Below are positions 1-12,094 of a stretch of DNA of 64,000 bases, piece by piece. The stretch covers positions 19,712,176 through 19,776,175 of the forward strand of contig CM049311.1 in NCBI GenBank assembly GCA_026874595.1. Reading direction: 5' to 3'. Under the pieces are notes generated by a model. The model saw nothing but the letters and a program-made list of their open reading frames with translations, had not been told where the DNA came from and ran no database searches. Positions within the stretch are counted from its first letter, which is position 1. Every line of letters starts with the position of its first letter. This DNA is from Sipunculus nudus (Eukaryota > Annelida > Sipuncula > Golfingiida > Sipunculidae). The translations under genes were made by a program, and so were the position numbers.

Positions 1-2
1 AT

Positions 3-160
3 CGGTATTTCTATCACTCCAACTTAATACTTAGCGGTAGTTCTAACACTCCAACGTATTCCTTAGCGGAAGTTCTACCACTCCAACTTAATACTTAGCG
101 GTAGTTCAACTACTCCAACGTTTTACTTAGTGGTATTTCTATCACTTCAACTTAACAATT
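3..160. repeat. 32-bp tandem repeat, five units
   Basis: Five head-to-tail units begin at 3, 35, 67, 99 and 131, each of the form CGGTAGTTCTA.CACTCCAAC plus a variable tail ending in TTAG. Units 1 and 3 share the tail CTTAATACTTAG, while units 2 and 4 have GTATTCC or GTTTTAC, so the repeat reads as a 64-bp dimer. The array runs off the left edge of the window. Confidence 0.85.
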
Positions 161-3100
161 TCAGGTTCCAAAACCGATTTGCCTAGGCCTATCTGGATAT
201 ACAGTTAGAAATTTCTCGGTCTAACGGTTATGATTGGTGCACTGTTGAGGACCGAACAAAGGGTGATCGCTTTAGCTCTGACTTAGAGTCAGCTGAGCTA
301 AGAACAGAGCATGAAAAAGCATCAACGATACTTTTGAAATAACTCCAGACTGAGCCGTTACAGCGGATTTTTATTTTAAACGTCTACAATTCGAGGGAGT
401 GAATATTACCCCATATCCTCCAGTCTTCTGCGAATCCCCCCCCCCCCCCCGTCCCCCACCCGTTCAAAAATCCTGTTTCCTCCTCCTGTTGACTTGAATT
501 GAATAGCACCATAAGAAACAATTGTTACCTATCGAATAAATATATACCTCTTGTGAATAAGGATACGTTCAAAACTATAGTTACTCTAGTTAATGACTGA
601 ATATTTGTGTTCCGTACGAAGAAGCTTGTCTGATAAATATCCAAGTAACCAGCTGATTTTGAAACGCTGGTTCATATCGATGGATTAATTTAATGGGCGA
701 AAACTGTATTAAGTAATGATGACCGAAATGAATTATATTTTCATTTTGCTTGTAGGCTGCTCTGATTTGTATTTGTAAACCATGTTCACTGATTTAAGCT
801 TTCTTACTGTTTCCTTTGGGGGCCCCATGACAGGGGGCGAAAGGATATTGACTCTCTCCGGCCAGGAGGTTCTGTTTTTGCAGACAAGCTCACGTGACCC
901 ATGAGCAGCCCGGCTGTGCTGGAGGTGGTGTCTAACAGCGCAGGTTCGCCTTTCTTCAACTTTGGTTTTCTGGGCCTTTTGCTTTTAGTATAACCACAGC
1001 AGGCACAAAAACAAGTAACCCGACCATGTCTGTCCGTCTTCCATTCTATTTTGTGCATGGCGACACCTTTTGGCTTGAAAACCTGTGAACAGAATTACAG
1101 AAGTATTAAAGGGCCTATTCGCACACCAAGCATGTTAAATATACATGAAATACAGTTGTTCTTCTTTAAAATATATTGGTATCTACCTACGCTCCATAAG
1201 CAGCGGCTACGCTACGCTCAAATATTCGCTACACTACCCGCTGCATTAAACCGCGGTTGCCAGGTCAGGTTTGGCCACCAAGCGGTGCTGTCTTTGTGGA
1301 ATTCCCCTGCGTTATATTTAACCAACATTGCAGGTATCACCAGCACAAACGGATATTCTTCGAGGTACCGGTCACTTTACACTGCTGTGGAAAGCGCTTT
1401 TTAGACTTTTTTCACCCCCATTGGAATACTCACGATGCAATCGTCAGCTTTCAACACAGTCTGTATACTGACTTGCCTGAGATCAGGTATCCCCCACTGT
1501 CTGCATATTTCCTGTATTGCGTGCCGCAAGAGCTTGCCCCCCATAGCTATGTTTGTTTACACGCTAAGCCAATCAGATTTCTTCTATACCAGTTCTGCGG
1601 ATTTGTATAAACGCAGAGCAAATCAGATTTTACTTTATCCAGCGCTAACTGACTGGGTGTTGCCAAACCCGAAAAATCCTGTTATTTCTCACAGGGTGTG
1701 AGTGGAAGGTCACCGGACCAGGAGGTCACGCGCTGTGTTAAGAGCGTATTATCTACAAGTCTTTTGTTCTAAATTTACTTGCTTACTCCTGTACGCAAGT
1801 TAAAATAAGCTTGCATCAAGTGCGATCAGTGGCGCAAAACACAAACAGTGTTAGCCGTACCACGCAGCTTTACAAATTAAAAAAAATTCAAGCTTCCAAC
1901 CGTTGTTTCCTCCGTGTTCCCTCTTTCATTTTCCTTCTCCCTGCATAGGAGTTGTCGCGCATCTGGTCACGATGTCAAGTTTTGGTGAACAGACACATGT
2001 TACCGTATTTTTTTCACACAAGGAAACATAACAACGCATAAAACAGGTGAACTAAAGATTTTAAAACTATGAGCCGGGATGAATTTTCTGGGAATCATTT
2101 GTATTCTACCAAAATAATCTTATAGCTTACGATGATACAAATTTTATCGCACTTATTTACTTGTCATAATATGTATTAAATTCACCTACCAGTTCATTTT
2201 AGCATTTCAAAAGTTCCCCTACGAAACCACACTAACTTTTTCTTTGTCTACTAACACCTGTGTAACATATTGTTATGGCTCTGTGTTAACAAATACAATC
2301 CACGTTTATCTGTTTATTATGTCAAGACCGTATGACTGGATTTACGATATTGCGCAAGCCATCAAGGAACTTGCACTAAAGGAAGGAACATTTACTTGCC
2401 ATGAGTCGCAAATAAAATAGAATTTATTTCCACTGTTGGGTCACCATCTTAATTAACTATTGTGCCCGGTGCAAATTTATCTGTAACGTGTGTAGGTGAA
2501 AGCAAATGCTTTAAGAACCAAATCTTGGCAGATACATTTATATTTCCCGGAGAGAATACTATAGTTCATGTATATTGCAAATGTGTCTGGTTAAGGAATA
2601 GTCAACTTAAACTCCTTTTGTTAAAATTCGTAATTCTTTATTATATAAATATATGAAATTATAGGTAAATCTGAATATGCATTGTATGGCATAGAGTAGG
2701 ATGATATTTTCCAGTGTGACAGCTGATCAAAATCAGGAGGCATCCTAACACATGTTAAGAGCAGGAAACAAGATAGTCGTTTCATTCCATTCGTATAAAT
2801 ATCGACATTATGTTTCGATGACTAAGTGTAACCTATACAGACACCAGTGTTGTTCAGGTTCTAATGCTGAAAGATCTAGGCAAAATACAGCTTCACTGAG
2901 CAAAAAAACGGAAAATCACAGTATTGTTTATGAGGAAATTCGGCTCATGTTTTGGCAGTTTCTGTGGCCTTTATCCGTTGAAAATAAGCTGAAATAATTG
3001 AATTAAAAACCATTTATATCCAAAATCAAGTGGTTCTTACAGGACAACTTGCAGGGATTATTCCTTTGGGAAATTTCGCGCTCCCTCTCACTATAATCAC

Positions 3101-4833
3101 GTCAATAATTTACCAGTAATCGGCGTAGTTTGCTTTCCCCCAGGGGCTAGTTCTGACGTGAGGGGTCTGGTGCCTGACTTCGATGTCAGATTTTACAACG
3201 CTGACCTTTCCGCCGAAGTACGGATCATTAACCGCATTGAAGACGAGGCAGGCTGGGCGAAACAGAAATATTACTTCGCATTCAAATCAAACAAATTGTA
3301 CAGGAACATAATCTCCGTTTACTTGTACAATAAATATGAACTGATTCTTTATATTATTAGCATCAAATCATCCTCAATATATCAAAAGATAAGTGCTGCC
3401 TCGAGTTAAAGTGTGAGAAAGGGATGTGGTAATAGTAATATAACATAATAATGAAACATAACGAAGCTTGTGTTACTGAATAGGCCTACATTATGTGAAC
3501 AAGTGTAAATGATCATGGCTGTAAGTATCTATGCATATGCCACGCATTTTGGACAGAAATTAAACAGATATATTTGCGCGAAATAGCTTAAACGAATAGC
3601 ACATTGGTCTTTAAAAACATATAAAGAGTTTCAATTTCAGAATATTGTTTGTATATGTATAACCATATTCGCTTGTAGCATCAAAAACAATTCAGCTTAT
3701 CAGTATAAGCTAACGTTTTGTGTACCAAAATACACGTTTCCAAACACATCTGTCTTGCTTTCTCTTAAATGAAGATTTGAAGAAACTGATGATAGTGGCC
3801 CATGAGCCATGACGCTCAGCTGAATGTAACCCTTACTGAAAGCCGTACTAATGATCAATGAATATGGTTCAGTTACCCTATTTAGGTTTTTTCAAAGAAT
3901 TTTAGAACAACTTATTTGCCTTAATTAAGTTCAAACGTTTCTGGGCTAATGGCGATTATGTGCCCGAAGATCTCTTAGTGTCTGAGGTGCTCAAATTAAG
4001 TTTGTTACTAAATTAGGCCATAATAACCTAATTTTCGAATCTAACAGATCACCTACCAGGTAAATGTCAGTATGTAAAGTTCGAACTTACTTGGCCTCAC
4101 GGTTACAAGTTGTGCCCTCTTTACGGACGACTAGACAAGCAGATGGCCGGAACGTTTAGACGCTTAACGCTATAACGCTTAACATGCTAAAATCCTGAAA
4201 TGTAACTGAGATGCAACAAAGTCCACATTTGCTATAAGCAGCATGCATGCCGATACATTCATTTTGCTCTTGTGGAGCTGAATATATGTAGAACAGGTAC
4301 TTAGCATTCAAGGACGGTTTCCCATGCCCAAACTTTTCATTAAAAGATTAATGTCCATATAACACTTTTATTGATAAGTTCAGGAAACACTATCTGTGTT
4401 GTTCACATTTAAAAAATATTCTGTCTTTTTAGACTTTGAAATAAATTTCACGAATTTAACGTAAGAACGTTTAATTTATAGAAGTACTTGTAATACCCTT
4501 ACCTAATGACTAGTACTACATTTAAGTACTTCTTGGTTTAAGTTTTCAAAAAGTAGAATATGAAAAAAGTCCTGTAGTCACTCCCGATCCCCGATGGAGC
4601 ATTTGCAAACATTAGAGGATTACATTCGCGTTCTTAATTTCGAGAAAAAGGTGGTTTATTCTAGTCCAGCCATGGACCGTGCAAAAAATATAGCAAGAAA
4701 AGGTTACCATTACTTCTGTCATCATCTTGAAAGAGAATAGTGTGATCTAAGAGATATACATTTGTATAGTTGAGTTAGATATTTGCTGAAAGGAAACTGG
4801 AATTACCATTGTGTGTATAGAATATATTAATTA
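161..4833. other. Gene-free flank
   Basis: No coding region, tRNA or rRNA is recognisable. There is a C15 run at 436-450. A 40-bp stretch at 862-905 resembles the promoter of the receptor gene (see findings). Open frames here are short, overlap one another and carry no family motif. Confidence 0.6.
890..897. promoter_or_regulatory. TCACGTGA E-box (CLEAR-type), distal
   Basis: The palindromic octamer TCACGTGA is the core of the TFEB/TFE3 CLEAR element. It sits in a 40-bp segment (862-905) that resembles 11812-11846 in the receptor promoter. No promoter or gene is visible beside it, so its function is unknown; it may be a dispersed-repeat fragment. Confidence 0.35.
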
Positions 4834-6421
4834 GGGCCCCGCTTGAAAAGCGGGTGCCCTATAGTAATCGACCTGTCCGTATGTCTGTCTGTCTGTCCGT
4901 CTGTCCGTCCGTTCACAAATTCTTTTCCGGATGATTACCCAATTAGGATTGATGGATTGAGTTCAAACCTGAAATATGTATTAACCATCAATTATGAAAG
5001 ATCCCTATCGATTTTGGGGTCCGGAGGTCAAAGGTCAAAAAAAGTTATTCACAGTTTGGTGTTAAATTTTAGGTCCCTCTTTCAGCTGGGCAGAAATCAT
5101 AATTGTAACCATAATTGTTTGTTCCACCTGAACAGTAGGACAGGTCCTCAGGTCAACAGCAACGAGGCATGATATATGGACATAGTCAGCCATTTTTCTG
5201 TAAGTTATGCGGTAAAAACCATTACTGAACACCTAGTAAGGTTGCGCTCTCTTAGCAAATGTGCATACAAAAGGACACACATTGTTAACAAAATAACTCG
5301 TAAAAAGTATTTCATATCAGGTCCCCAGACTCTCGGCAATGATGGACCTTTTGATGGGCTACATCATGTTTGAAGATGGGTGACCTTGATGGATTCTCAA
5401 GGTCACAGAGGTGATAATGCTAAAATGATGTTAACCAAATAGCTCGCAAACAATTTGACTAACACTCACTGAACTTGCACCAGTAATGTTTGTTATGAAG
5501 GGCTAGGTCAAGTTCGAAGATGGATGACCTTGACAGAGGCGAAAATTCTCAAATGATGTTAATGCAATAACTCGCAAAGAATTTGATGAACAATCAAATT
5601 CGTTTCTGGATAATAACTCCCCTAACATATGATGGATAGGATTCAAACATAATATGTATCAACCATGACCTAAGGGAGAAGCTTATTGATATTTGGGTCA
5701 GAAGGGATAAAAATAATACACAGTTTGGTGTTCAGTTGCTGATGTCTCCTTCAGCAGGCCAGAAATGGATGAATCTTTTTCAAGTCACTCGTGTACAGCG
5801 GCATTACATTTGAAGATTCCCCAGAAAAGGATACACTGGCCCAACGCACCACAGTGGCTGTCATTTAGACCATGTTTGGACAAATCTATCTCCACTTCCA
5901 ACATCTCAAGGAATTTGGACCTATTATAGTGACCATCAAAAATTTACATTGATATTCATATGTAGCCATTCTACACAACACAGCGCATCTGTAGACCCAA
6001 GCCTAAGAACAGCTGAATCTCAGTTCAAGAGAATGACCATTTTATCACTACTAAGCAGCAGCTGACTCTCTCTAATACTACAAGGTTCATGTACAGACTC
6101 AAGCCTCACATATAATAAGGCCAATTCAACATACAAATACTAGATAAATATTTGACACAGCCCAGCCAAGACTTCGACCAAGAATAATTGGCATAGGTAA
6201 TACACAAATACAGAAACTAAAAATGCATGCAGTTCTTTTATATCATTATTTTGATAGCTTTTAATATTTTAACTTTGCCATATCTTTTCTTCCAGTTTAA
6301 ACATGTCACCTGTTCTTTACAGGTTCTTTAATTCCAAATATCACTCTATCAGCCAATGCTACCAAAGTACACCAAATTCACAGTACTTCAATTTATAATG
6401 ACTGCATCTTTTGCGGGGCCC
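4834..6421. mobile_element. TIR element, GGGCCCCGC ends, non-coding
   Basis: The left end GGGCCCCGC (4834-4842) is matched by the inverted right end GCGGGGCCC (6413-6421). The left end continues into a hairpin (CCCGCTTGAAAAGCGGG) and then a CTGTCYGTCYGTCC simple-repeat tract (4876-4912). Two diverged internal repeats share the text CACAGTTTGGTGTT (about 4930-5110 and 5610-5780). No transposase frame is present, so it looks non-autonomous. Such GTCCGTCC-rich elements are common in mollusc introns and flanks. Confidence 0.6.
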
Positions 6422-8734
6422 TTCCTGATCTGTCAATTTTCTAGTTTTCAATTGGCATTACACTTGAATTTCATTTCTTCTTAGTAAACAAATACATAAA
6501 AATTTTAATGCTAAGGTCTTTTGGTTAAAAAAAGGAAGACAAATATTGAAATTCCTGTGAACACCTGCTTTCAAAAAAAGGTTACATACTTCTTAGAATA
6601 TGTTCCTTGCTTTGCTAAAAAAAGGGGAGTTAATTTGTGACAAATGTCTCATTGGAAAACAATTTTTAAAAACCATGAACACTTATAATACCTACAGTGT
6701 TTTAGGTGCTTTCTGTAAGCTTCCCATAACTGTCCAAATCATTTTATTTCATCCCGCTCCTGATAAATATAATGACTTAACATTTGCTTACCTTACTTTT
6801 AAGCGATCCAATACCACACTGTCAGCTTAATCCACATATACATCTGTTCAGTGTCCAGGTAACTGTTTCACCTCGTCACAAAGCCGAGTTTATGGGAAGT
6901 AAACAAGATCTGGTGATCAGCATCTTCAATCACAAACGTTCGTAAATATTTAATCGTCTCTGTCCCGTCTCTAGTTCTCTCAAGTGTCTTGACTCCTCTT
7001 GTAGTACATGCTCCCCATTCACTTTTCGTGTTACTTATTTAGATGTTCGTGACTAGCTCGGTAATATTGTATGTTTGACCCCATCAATAAATATGTATCT
7101 GAAATATGGGAACCAGTCGAACGAGACCCTTTGGCTTAGCCAAATACTGAATTAATTAATTTGTTGCTTTTCTGTATTTATTTTGTCAAGAAACAAAAGG
7201 CCAATGCCAAAACATGCTGCAGTCCATAGAACAAATATCCATAATGTATATACCATTGCATAATTACTGTTGATAATTGTTTTAAAAAAATTAAAACTAT
7301 TGTTATGAAAAGAAATTAAGGGACGTAAAATTGTTAATATACTTATTTGGAAAAAAAAACATTTTTCTTCATAAAAAGCTCAGCTCTTCTCTTACTGAGG
7401 TTAAATGGATGAAAGACCAATTTTGGACAAAATATAAGAAAAAGCAGTTATCACGTGAACCTAGATTATGCTGCTTTTTATCTTCACTTTTATTTGACAC
7501 TGTCAATGTATCTTGCGGATACGTAGAAAAAGGACAAAATGTCAAGCTTAAATATTTCTCTCTCTCCCTCTCTATATCTCTCTCTCAACAGACTTTCATA
7601 AAGATAAGTTTCTGCACTTACTCTTCGTTATGTGAGGTAAGTGTTGCGTCGTCAGGAAACAAAAGCTCTCTAATGAAGACATGTCGCATCTTACTCTTTG
7701 TCGTTTGCATTGGAAACGGACCCCTAAGCTTCTATTTGGGCACTACGGGACGGCCGGGACTACTTGTCTCAGTTGTCAAACTTTAAAATCAAAATTTGTT
7801 ACATTTCGAGGAAACACCTTCTGTAAAGTCATTACCACAAAACCAACCATGTTTATTTGCTTTTAAACAATTCTTATTCAACTCACATGAACGGACTATA
7901 TTGTACTCTACACTACATTTATACCTACGCCGCTAGTGTAATAAGAAGCCCTGATGCATTGTAGGGGTCAGATTTTGACTACGACGGTCTCTATACGGCA
8001 GAGTCTCATCTTTTTAGTCAGAGTCTGCGTAGTGTGCAACTTTTGGGGCAGCCGATTTTCTTAAACAGCTTGAACATACCTCGCCTACTCAAAAGGTCGA
8101 AGACTTTGGTGAGATCTATGAAGTCAATGTACAAGGGCATCAGCTATTCCCGAAATTCCATCTGCAGTTCGAGAACTGCACAGACCATGTCAACTCTTGA
8201 TCTCTCTGCTCCCAAACCGCTTTCGGATTCAGGGTAAATGCGGTCGGCGAGGGTTTGCGACCGATCTTTGCAAGCGAATACCTTAGTCACAAGGCTAAAT
8301 AGATAAATGTCATCCATTGTTTTTATAGTCATTTTTAGCTCGTCTCCTTACAAACTTTGCACACAGCATGACATCGCCTCATCTCCCATAGCTTCGTGGA
8401 GTGGTTCCATTATACCCAATGTCCTACACATGATTTCTTCTGGGAAGGGGAAGTCTTCGTCTGGTGCCTTTCCACTTTTACAGTGATGGCTTAGCTATGA
8501 TAGCAAATCCTCTATGTTTTCTGAGGAAAATGAATAGATGTCCGCAACTCGTGATCCGCACTGACTCATGTGTTCGGTTTTTTCGGAAGGATTATATCTG
8601 GTTTCGGACTACACGAACTCTGGCTCCGTCTACTGATCTTAACTCAAATGCAGAGGTTAGAGAAATCTCTTATAAATTAGCTTTATCGTTGTTTTTCATG
8701 AACTGTACAGCTTGTTATAATAACTAATACGAGG
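6422..8734. other. Gene-free flank
   Basis: AT-rich DNA with a CT-rich simple tract (about 7557-7595). No gene, RNA or clear mobile element is recognised. Confidence 0.5.
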
Positions 8735-8908
8735 TACATCTCTTGTCTCAGTTGGTGGCGTTTGGTAGTGTCCTGAGGGGGAGAATACCGGAGAACCCGG
8801 GGAAAACCAAAGGTTTATAACGGGTAAAGTACAACCTACGCCTGGAATCGAACCCGGGTGGCCAGCGGAGAGGACAGAGCGTTTTACCACTCGACTGTCT
8901 ACGTTTGG
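8735..8908 (-). mobile_element. tRNA-derived SINE
   Basis: On the - strand a tRNA-like head reads GTCGAGTGGTAAAACGC (A-box-like) and then GGTTCGATTCC, an exact pol III B box (complement at 8844-8854) in a near-complete T-arm. Downstream comes a body with GGTTTTCCCCGGGTTCTCC, a motif of the kind seen in conserved SINE bodies of marine invertebrates. The head lacks a convincing acceptor stem and anticodon arm, so it is not a functional tRNA gene. Ends are approximate. Confidence 0.65.
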
Positions 8909-10275
8909 TCTATAGCTTGCCTTAAGTGAGAGTGGCCTTTGTCCAACATTTGGGGAACATATGACATTCAGGCAAGTAATTTTGTCAATTTAGTCATGGT
9001 GTAATCAAGGGTTAAGTTGTTTGGACGTATCCGCCCCGACTGTTAAGACCATTTAGACTTTTAACTGTCACGTACTAGCAGCGTATAGTATGTTCCGGCT
9101 TAATAATTATATCATGATTCTAAATTCGGACAGAATTTCCGCCACTCTGGTTAATTAAATTTCTATGATGTTGTTTTATTTCCATTGGTTGGAGAAATCC
9201 TACCAACTTACTTATCTGTTGCTTCACCCTATACGCGTACAGCGTCGATGGCACTGACAGTGGATAACGTTACCTTGCGAATCGCTATGTAACATTGACA
9301 TGTAATTCTTGCGCTTGTTTTGGGAATAAAGTCATTTCATTCTTCGTAAATAGAAAATAAACCTACTATGTATCAAGCTGCATCAATATGTCGTATAAAT
9401 ATGCATTTGTAAAAGTGTTTTAACCCTTTATGTTAAATTTTGTTGCTACAGTTTGAAGGTACCAATAGCACTGTGGAGATATAGTAATATTTTATTTTCC
9501 TAACAGTAAGTGCCCATATTTTCAAACATACTAATCATGCAGCAGTATTTTTGGCACCAATGGAGTCTGAACATCTGTATTAATGATAACATGTAGGTGT
9601 TATTTGGTTCCTGCTTGCTGAAAAAATGAATATATGCCCAAATGTCCTTGGACAGACCTGTCCAATAATTCTTAAGGTAAACTCTCAATAAAGGAACCCT
9701 GTATCTATCTATATCTACCATGGTCAAGCGGTACATACATACTGTAGCTAAGGAGCATCATACGCAGGCGAAATCTGCCAAGTGCTCTTCCCTTGCCAAA
9801 AAAAACCCCGCAGTGTTTGAGTGTTAAATTCTTCATTTCGCACGTCGATGTTCATGTGGAAAATAGCATTTGTGGAACTCTGCCAAATCAACCCACAATC
9901 ATTAATATTATATTTCACATATTTTTACTTCAGAAGCCCTTCCTGGTGATTTCTTCAATTATTAAGGCATCTCGAGTGATCAAACAGGTTACTCATGAAA
10001 ACTGATTCTCCATTTGTTTTGGGAGACGTACGTACTATGTCCCATATATGGATATTATAATGAGCTGGTATTTCTGATATCCCGGTCAAGGTAGAGGGAG
10101 TTTTTTTTTTTTTTTATTATTATTATTATTAATACTTTTATAGACTACCACCAGATGTCAGCTCTCTGGCACACGCGCGACTGTTATTTTCCATATTTTG
10201 TGTGTATACCATGCACCAGATGTCTCTCCATTACTGTAAGAAAATAACACATCTAACGAAATCGTCCTTGTTTTT

Positions 10276-10567
10276 AACAATACATGAAACATAAAATTGT
10301 TAATCATGATTGTTTCAGACCCCAAGTTAAAGGTCGTCCTTGTCCTCTTGACATCGCACCATTTCTAGAGTGAAACAATGATAATAATCAGAGGCTTTGG
10401 AAGCCCCCTCCCACGGTATGAAACAATACATGAAACATAAAATTGTTAATCATGATTGTTTCAGACCCAAAGTTAAAGGTCGTCCTTGTCCTCTTGACAT
10501 CGCACCATTTCTAGAGTGAAACAATGATAATAATCAAAGGCTTTGGAAGCCCCCTCCCACGGTATGA
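10276..10567. repeat. 146-bp tandem duplication, two near-identical units
   Basis: Units 10276-10421 and 10422-10567 differ at about two positions (CCCCAAG/CCCAAAG and TCAGAGG/TCAAAGG). Each unit contains an internal inverted repeat, TGATTGTTTCA against TGAAACAATGA, that could form a hairpin. The near identity implies a recent duplication. No coding sense. Confidence 0.9.
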
Positions 10568-11218
10568 AAAATGAAAAAAAACTTTAAATATGCGGTATTG
10601 CAGTATTTTGATCATTTTCGTACTTTTAATCACATGCTGCACCACAAAATAATACCAAAGAATGAATAAACAAAATCATGTGTACCAAATTGATAATATT
10701 TATACTCTTTTATAATATAATCTTCTCCAAAGCCTAATTTAACGTATTACCCGTTACTTGTTTTTTTTTTAATTTTGCTCAGGCGTGCATGGTATGAAGC
10801 ACGAAATAAATATACTGAGCAGCAAAGGGATCCATTTACAAACGAATCTGAAGTTTAAGATATAATTATCAAATCAATATTGACATGAACAATTTACATA
10901 AAACTGACCTGATTTCAATTCAATCATAAACAATTAATTACACATTACGCAATACGCAAAATCGGTTTATTCAAAAGCAGACCTCTCTGTAAGGTTATCA
11001 ATTTAAATATTAAGCATACAAGGAGCTGTTTTCATGTTTTCTCTAGGCATGTACAATGTATTTTCCATCCAAATTGATGGAAAATTTGCGTCACATCTCA
11101 AAGTGGTGTTGAAAAAATCCAGTTTAAATCTCTTAAAAATCAAAAAGAAAAAAAAATTCAGCAATTCAACAGGATGTAAAAGATACTTCATTCATATGTT
11201 GTGAATAATAATGGGTGA

Positions 11219-11242
11219 TTTTTTTTTTTTTTTTTTTTTTTT
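11219..11242. repeat. T24 homopolymer
   Basis: A run of 24 T residues. It could be the A-tail of a minus-strand retroposed copy, but no retroposon body is recognised next to it. Confidence 0.8.
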
Positions 11243-11490
11243 CAACACTTGCCGGTACCATGTCTGTGGCCAAGGCAGTTGTAATGGTGATATAGGACTA
11301 TTAGTCCCTGCGGAACGACCGCCCATTCCACCCCCACCCCCCAACTTTTTTTAGGCCGTTTTGCAAGACATTACTGTGCCTGTGTATGAGTGTGCATGAT
11401 AAAGCACTGACGGAGTTCATGTTTAAAAACCCACATAAGATAGATAGATAATGATATATTTGATTTATTTTGGCATTCGTACATATATTC

Positions 11491-11491
<1 letters not shown>

Positions 11492-11524
<33 letters not shown>
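11492..11524. repeat. (AT)n microsatellite
   Basis: An uninterrupted TA dinucleotide tract of about 33 bp upstream of the receptor promoter. Confidence 0.9.
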
Positions 11525-11527
<3 letters not shown>

Positions 11528-11833
11528 AAACAATTAAACTTTTATATTTTCCAAATAAAATTTATAATACATCGAGTAGATAATTTTATAGTCTCGAATT
11601 AATTCCTTATTAAAAGGAACATTTATCATACAATTTCCATTATTTTGATTTTATGTTAATTGTTAGGATAATACAATTTCCTGAGAGCTGGTAGAATACG
11701 GGCTAGTTTGAGCATGCTTATTTTGAAATATTCCATATTGAATACACAATCCGAAGTCCTTCGGGACTATTAGTCCAACAGGACTACTAGTCCCTCTTCA
11801 TCTAACCTGCCAGGTTCTGTGTTTGTAAACAAA

Positions 11834-11843
11834 CTCACGTGAG
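11834..11843. promoter_or_regulatory. CLEAR/E-box CTCACGTGAG in the receptor promoter
   Basis: A perfect 10-bp palindrome containing TCACGTGA, the core recognised by TFEB/TFE3/MITF-type bHLH-Zip factors that drive lysosomal genes. It lies 139 bp upstream of the receptor start codon, with an M-box and an ETS site in the next 31 bp, a promoter-like arrangement. Binding is inferred from the motif only. Confidence 0.6.
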
Positions 11844-11849
11844 CCGCTG

Positions 11850-11857
11850 TCATGTGA
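11850..11857. promoter_or_regulatory. M-box-like TCATGTGA
   Basis: TCATGTGA matches the MiT/TFE alternative site. It starts 7 bp after the end of the CACGTG box, so two sites could be co-occupied. Confidence 0.45.
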
Positions 11858-11865
11858 CTAGAGGA

Positions 11866-11874
11866 ACCGGAAGT
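11866..11874 (+). promoter_or_regulatory. ETS-type site ACCGGAAGT
   Basis: ACCGGAAGT is a consensus ETS/GABP site, typical just upstream of transcription starts of broadly expressed genes lacking a TATA box. The start codon is 108 bp downstream of its end. No TATA box is evident. Confidence 0.5.
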
Positions 11875-11971
11875 CTGGCTAGTTGTCATATGCCAATGTA
11901 CAGGGAAGCCCGGTGTAGAAAAGTTCCGCAATATAATTAAACCCGTACTGTTTCCTCAAGTCAGCGGGTGA

Positions 11972-12049
11972 ATGGACAAACATGGGGCAGATTTCTGTCT
12001 ATGCATCGCTCGTATTTCTTCATTTATTCTCGACATACATCACTGCTGA
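11972..12049 (+). other. Short uORF overlapping the receptor start
   Basis: An upstream ATG at 11972 opens a 25-codon frame that ends at TGA 12047-12049. It overlaps the main start (11982) in another frame. Its Kozak context is weak (T at -3, G at +4), whereas the main ATG has A at -3 and G at +4, so leaky scanning is expected. Whether it lies in the mRNA depends on the unknown transcription start. Confidence 0.45.
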
Positions 12050-12094
12050 CAAACCGTGCATGATTGGCGACACGGACTTCTCAACATTAAACGG
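11982..12094 (+). CDS. IGF2R: CI-MPR exon 1: signal peptide and start of MRH domain 1
   Basis: Residues 1-38. Start chosen at ATG 11982 for its strong Kozak context, the following secretion signal (hydrophobic YASLVFLHLFSTYITA) and phase with exon 2. Signal cleavage is predicted after ITA, leaving a mature start at DKPC whose Cys begins domain 1. The donor GTGAGC follows AACGG (phase 2). An overlapping uORF precedes it. Confidence 0.85.

Larger units (their letters stand above)
8909..11810. other. Gene-free flank with simple repeats
   Basis: Apart from the tandem duplication at 10276-10567, this holds a T/ATT tract near 10100, a T24 run (11219-11242), an (AT)n microsatellite (11492-11524), and copies of the palindrome GGACTATTAGTCC near 11295 and 11765. 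The palindromes suggest an old element between them. No gene is recognised. Confidence 0.5.

Noticed and set aside
804-1058. 84-codon minus-strand frame rich in Lys/Arg with several Cys
   Set aside because: No family match by eye, no splice or promoter context, and its second half overlaps the CACGTG segment shared with the receptor promoter.
1051-1701. Three overlapping plus-strand frames of 88-117 codons
   Set aside because: They overlap in different frames, have biased Cys/Phe/Tyr-rich composition and no motif; consistent with chance openness.
8735-8908. Possible tRNA gene on the - strand
   Set aside because: A and B boxes are present, but there is no proper acceptor stem or anticodon arm and the sequence continues into a SINE body.
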